Below, in pieces: positions 60,827 through 64,000 of a stretch of 64,000 nucleotides of DNA. The first letter of the stretch is position 1; every line of letters starts with the position of its first letter. The DNA comes from Selaginella moellendorffii (taxonomy: Eukaryota; Streptophyta; Lycopodiopsida; Selaginellales; Selaginellaceae), in contig NW_003314290.1 in NCBI RefSeq assembly GCF_000143415.4, positions 1,664,454-1,728,453 on the forward strand, in the 5' to 3' direction. The position numbers were made by a program, and so were the translations under genes. The notes below the pieces were generated by a model that saw only the letters and a list, made by a program, of their open reading frames with translations, made no database searches and was not told the origin of the DNA.

Positions 60827-61116
60827 AGTTTAGTAAATACCACTGTTCTTGGGCACCTGGAAACCACAGAAAATCACGAGATCGTGTCTCTCTTGTTGTT
60901 TCGGCCCACAGACTTAAAGTTTGGCAGCTGGCTGCAGGTATCTTTCAGTGTCATGGGCTGGCAGACGAAAAGAGGAATTCCTTCCAGGACCCGCAATGCT
61001 TTAACAAGCAAAAGCTTCGATCTTGACAAGTCTAGCTCCGCATGAGACCGCAAAAGACTTCGACTTTTTCTAGAGCTTTAAACCAGTTTACCCGCGAGAG
61101 GTTTGCAATTCCAGCC
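60827..61116. promoter_or_regulatory. Spacer between head-to-head kinase genes
   Basis: About 290 bp between the two start codons, so it contains the kinase promoter. No TATA box or known element could be fixed. Confidence 0.35.
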
Positions 61117-62884
61117 ATGGATCATCGCAGCACTTTCTTCGCGCTCGCGATGATCTCACTCGCCAGCGCCACCGCGCAGCATTTCTCCTCCTCTTGCGGC
61201 GCCAGATGCGACGATTGTTCTGGCGGTCTCGTTTGCAATCCTGTTAGCAAGACCTGCGATGGTGATCCAGGAGCTAACACCCTTTCCTGCCCAATTCCCG
61301 GCTGCGAGCCCGCGCAGACCTTCGTCTACTCGAATGCCACCGCCCTCAATCCCGAGTACTGCGTCGGCAACTACACCTATCAGCTCTTCAATTGCTCGCC
61401 TAAAGAGCAGTCTCTCAACTTCGCGGCTTTATACTACATCGAGCTGGAGGGGCTTCCCACGGCATGCAATCGGTCCACGCCCTACAAGAACTCGGAGCTC
61501 CTGGCAAATATGGCCACCGGATGGTTTGCCAGTGGATCCTCGTGCTTCAAAGAGATTGCAATCACGGCAGAGAATGGATGAGCGTCACGGCGACGGTGGC
61601 GGACATTTGTGCATCGACGATGGGGTGTAGCCCAGCGACTGGATACTACGAGCCGTGCACGCCCAGATCGCTGAGAGGGACGAGAGGTGTGTGGAAAGCG
61701 ACGTATTTTGATAATGTGTTGCAAGTCACTTGGAAGTGGATTCGAAAAAACGCACTCTTTTCATTGCACTGGTTTCTAGTGGAGCACTCGTTGCCTTGCG
61801 GCGCTCTTAAGGATTTTCTGGTGGAAGGTCGTGAGACTGTCCAATGCCGCCAAGAAGAAGCTCCATCTGGGGGATCGCACGGATGCCCCGCGGCAAATCA
61901 GGTACCAAGAGCTGTATCGAGCGACCAAGGGATTCCAGAGCAAGTGGGAGAGGGAGGGCTTGGGACTGTGTTCAAGGGGACGCTGCCCAGCGGAGAGATT
62001 GTAGCGGTCAAGAGGATTGGCGGTGGATCGCGGCAGGAGGACAAGCAATTTAAGGCGGAGGTGATGTCGATTGGCAGCATCCATCACCTCAATCTCGTCA
62101 AGCTGGATTTTGCCTGCATTCTCCCCACAACTTACTCGTCTACAAGTTCCTCGCCAATAGCTCGCTGGATAGATGGGATTTTGCCAAGGACAAGTACCTG
62201 CCCTGGGCAACCAGGCTTTCCATCGCGCTCGACGTCGCTTGAGGGCTTGCGTATCTCCACGATGGATGCCGCGAGAAGGTACTCCGTCTAGACATCAAGC
62301 CACAGAACATCCTCCTGGACGAGAAGATGAATGCCAAAATTGCCGACTTTGGATTCTCAAAGTTCATTGACAAGGACAAAACGCATGTCGTGACAGTCAT
62401 GCGGGGCACGGTGGGATACATGGCTCCCGAGTGGCTCCACTCTCGTGTCACGGACAAGACGGAAGTCTATAGCTTTGGAATCGTCCTCCTGGAGCTTGTT
62501 TGTAGCATAAAGGCCGTGGAGTGTTCCTTGTACTCGGACTCGCAGATGGACGTTGTGTTCCTCACCCAGACCGCTTTTAACAAGCTCCACAGTGGAAACG
62601 CCAAGGACTTGGTGGACGATCGGCTGCTCAAAGCCGAGGACGGTGGTGGTTTTTTCTTGAGTGGCTTTGAGAACATCCTCCTGATCGGGTTATGGTGTAC
62701 GCAGGAGGATCCCTTGCGGCGACCAACGATGTCTGTGGTGGTGAAGATGCTCGAGGGTGCCATGGATGTGTTGGCGCTCCCTCAGCTGGAGAGACCCGCT
62801 GCACAGGATTCATCGCTCTTGGTGAGCAGCAGCGAGAGCTCGGGAGTGCAGATCTCCATCTCGGTTTTGGACTTGGCTCGCTAA
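61117..62884 (+). pseudogene. Receptor-like kinase, broken by frameshifts and a stop
   Basis: Starts well: ATG at 61117, signal peptide (MDHRSTFFALAMISLASATA) and Cys-rich ectodomain to residue about 154, where a frame change near 61578 brings a TGA. The ectodomain goes on in another frame (SVTATVADICASTMGCSPAT), and the frame changes again before and after the membrane segment (KKKLHLGDRTDAPRQIRYQE, then GLGTVFKGTLPSGEIVAVKR). At 62104 four bases are missing from KLSGF relative to the fragment at 45.4 kb. At 62238-62240 a TGA replaces the Arg codon in DVARGLAYL. The C-lobe after that is intact to a normal stop (RLDIKPQNILLDEKMNAKIA, DFGFSK, GTVGYMAPEWL, IGLWCTQEDPLRRPTMS). At least four breaks in all, so it is not functional as read, although an assembly error at one site cannot be excluded. 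Confidence 0.88.
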
Positions 62885-63436
62885 GTAGATTGCTTAATAA
62901 GTTAATCAAAAGGAATGAACTTTCATTTAAGTATATATTTAGAATCCTAATGAGAAACCGGAAGGTCTGGAGGCGGAAGATCTGGAGGAGTTCAGGAAAT
63001 GGCTGAAGAGATCATCAAAACGGCACTTATAAACATGAATGAAACCACTATTTGGGTGATAAAGTTTTTGGCAAAGCGTGAAAGTTTGTACGTCTTTTTA
63101 TGTGCTGAGTCTTTTGGTATACACACACCACACGGCACGGGACGGTAGTTTGAGCACTTCAGTGTTGCTTTGGCAGTCCCTTTCAATGCCAATGGTTTTC
63201 TTGGCTTGGCCTAGAACAGAAAAATTCTTGCAAGAAAGGATGATAGCGATTTGCTTTTGCCAGTCAAAAGCTTTAAGTCTAGCTCGCTTCGCCTGGTCAA
63301 AAACGTCTCTTTATTATTCCAGACGACTCGTACAAGAAAGACCAATGCTCAGGTTGGAAAACCATTTGCTGAGCTTTTTTGTTATGACAACAGACGCGTT
63401 ATACACACATCACACGGCATGGCGATGCGTGGCTCC
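62885..63436. other. Spacer, upstream region of secreted-protein gene
   Basis: About 550 bp. Two similar short segments occur: ATACACACACCACACGGCAC (63118) and ATACACACATCACACGGCAT (63400), about 280 bp apart, the second just before the TATA box. This suggests a duplicated promoter element. No ORF supported. Confidence 0.5.
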
Positions 63437-63445
63437 TATAAAAGG
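63437..63445 (+). promoter_or_regulatory. TATA box
   Basis: TATAAAAGG lies 62 bp before the ATG of the secreted-protein gene at 63499. Transcription would start near 63465-63472, giving a short 5' UTR. Few other genes here show such a clear TATA box. Confidence 0.55.
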
Positions 63446-63498
63446 TAGAGCTCCGAGGTCATGCAAGAATTATACAGCGAGCAGCGCTGCGTTCATTC

Positions 63499-64000
63499 AT
63501 GGCTAAAAATCATCGATCTTCCGCTTCTCTTGTGCTCTTTCTCTCTTGCATGGCTCTGGGATTCTCAGTGGAGGCAGCCAGAGAGAGTTTCACGTACTAC
63601 TGGACTCCAGAGGAGAGTGATCTATGCGCCAACGAGGCCTCAAACACAGAAATCAAGGATTGCAATGACAACACGATAGCTTCCGTCTGTGGCAGTTTCA
63701 GTTCAAAAATCCATGAGGAGGGTGCTGGAAAGTTGAAGGACGGGCACTACGTGAATTGTCAAGAGAATTGCAACTGCTACTCCGTGACTGATGGTCCCAA
63801 GGGCAGCCGAGATAACGATTTGCATCTTTACGTGTCTATCGCGGTTCCAGATGAAGTGAAGTATCCCTTTGGATCAAAGCTCCAGATAGATCTGCTCCAA
63901 AACTTAGCGCTTCCCAACGGCAGGCAACACAATGGATGTGTTCGGGTGGATGACACGTGTTATGGATGCAACATGGACTTCTACGTGGGATCTGAGAGTA
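63499..64000 (+). CDS. Secreted cysteine-rich protein, 3D/double-psi-barrel-like (partial)
   Basis: ATG at 63499; the frame stays open to the window end, giving 167 residues so far with no intron needed. A signal peptide is clear (MAKNHRSSASLVLFLSCMAL, with likely cleavage near SVEAA). The mature part has regularly spaced Cys and the blocks YYWTPEESDLC, CNDNTIASVCGSFSSKIHEE, GAGKLKDGHYVNC, LHLYVSIAVPDEVKYPFGSK and LPNGRQHNGCVRVDDTCYGC. PFGSK...HNGCVRVDD...DFYVG matches the pattern of 3D/RlpA-like double-psi beta-barrel proteins, where Asp residues line the site. Such secreted barrels act on cell walls or as protease inhibitors; which applies is unknown. The 3' end lies outside the window. Confidence 0.65.
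   Translation, partial: MAKNHRSSASLVLFLSCMALGFSVEAARESFTYYWTPEESDLCANEASNTEIKDCNDNTIASVCGSFSSKIHEEGAGKLKDGHYVNCQENCNCYSVTDGPKGSRDNDLHLYVSIAVPDEVKYPFGSKLQIDLLQNLALPNGRQHNGCVRVDDTCYGCNMDFYVGSES

Overview
This window is nuclear DNA of a land plant. Four things point to a lycophyte such as Selaginella: very short introns (mostly 45 to 65 bp, spliced GT..AG), compact intergenic spacers, long intronless PPR genes of the PLS type, and plant families such as PLATZ, plastid CcdA and CDC48C. No search was run, so the organism is an inference. Gene models were built by hand: exons were joined wherever a GT..AG pair restored a recognisable family and the reading frame. The joined coding lengths of the main multi-exon models divide by three.

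Layout. 0-13.5 kb, gene-dense: a tandem-BRCT protein (-), ketopantoate hydroxymethyltransferase (-), two head-to-head SRPBCC paralogues (-/+), a small stand-alone ZnF-UBP protein (-), a small plastid-type DnaJ-like zinc-finger protein (-), an unknown basic protein with a conserved C-terminal signature (+), a GC-rich PPR protein (+) and a PLATZ-type factor (-). 13.5-18.9 kb, AT-rich desert with a decayed Ty3/gypsy element. 18.9-34.6 kb, dense again: a PPR fragment, a PPR gene with a truncated E region (-), RPL3 (-), cytosolic GAPDH (+), CcdA (+), a duplicated unknown small gene (two copies, -), a broken SGF29 copy next to intact SGF29 (-), and a pfkB-family sugar kinase (-). 34.6-45.7 kb, second desert: a 40-bp tandem repeat, a ~0.8-kb direct repeat and a possible LTR end. 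45.7-64 kb: CDC48C/NVL AAA ATPase (+), a sugar-phosphate/nucleotide-sugar transporter (+), a segmental pseudo-copy of the TOP1/receptor-kinase junction, a second protein with the signature seen at 9.6 kb (+), DNA topoisomerase I (+), an intact receptor-like kinase (-) head-to-head with a broken relative (+), and the start of a secreted cysteine-rich protein that runs off the end (+).

The genes do not form a pathway. They are mostly housekeeping genes: translation, ribosome biogenesis, DNA topology and repair, chromatin, pantothenate synthesis, glycolysis, thylakoid cytochrome assembly and organelle RNA processing. The clearest theme is local duplication followed by decay: kinase fragments at 27.2, 45.3, 52.4 and 61-63 kb, an SGF29 fragment, a TOP1 fragment, a PPR fragment, and paired SRPBCC and unknown genes. 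I found no CRISPR array, operon or phage-like system. The least expected items are the stand-alone ZnF-UBP protein and the two-member family ending in a GAKTSWGHN block.
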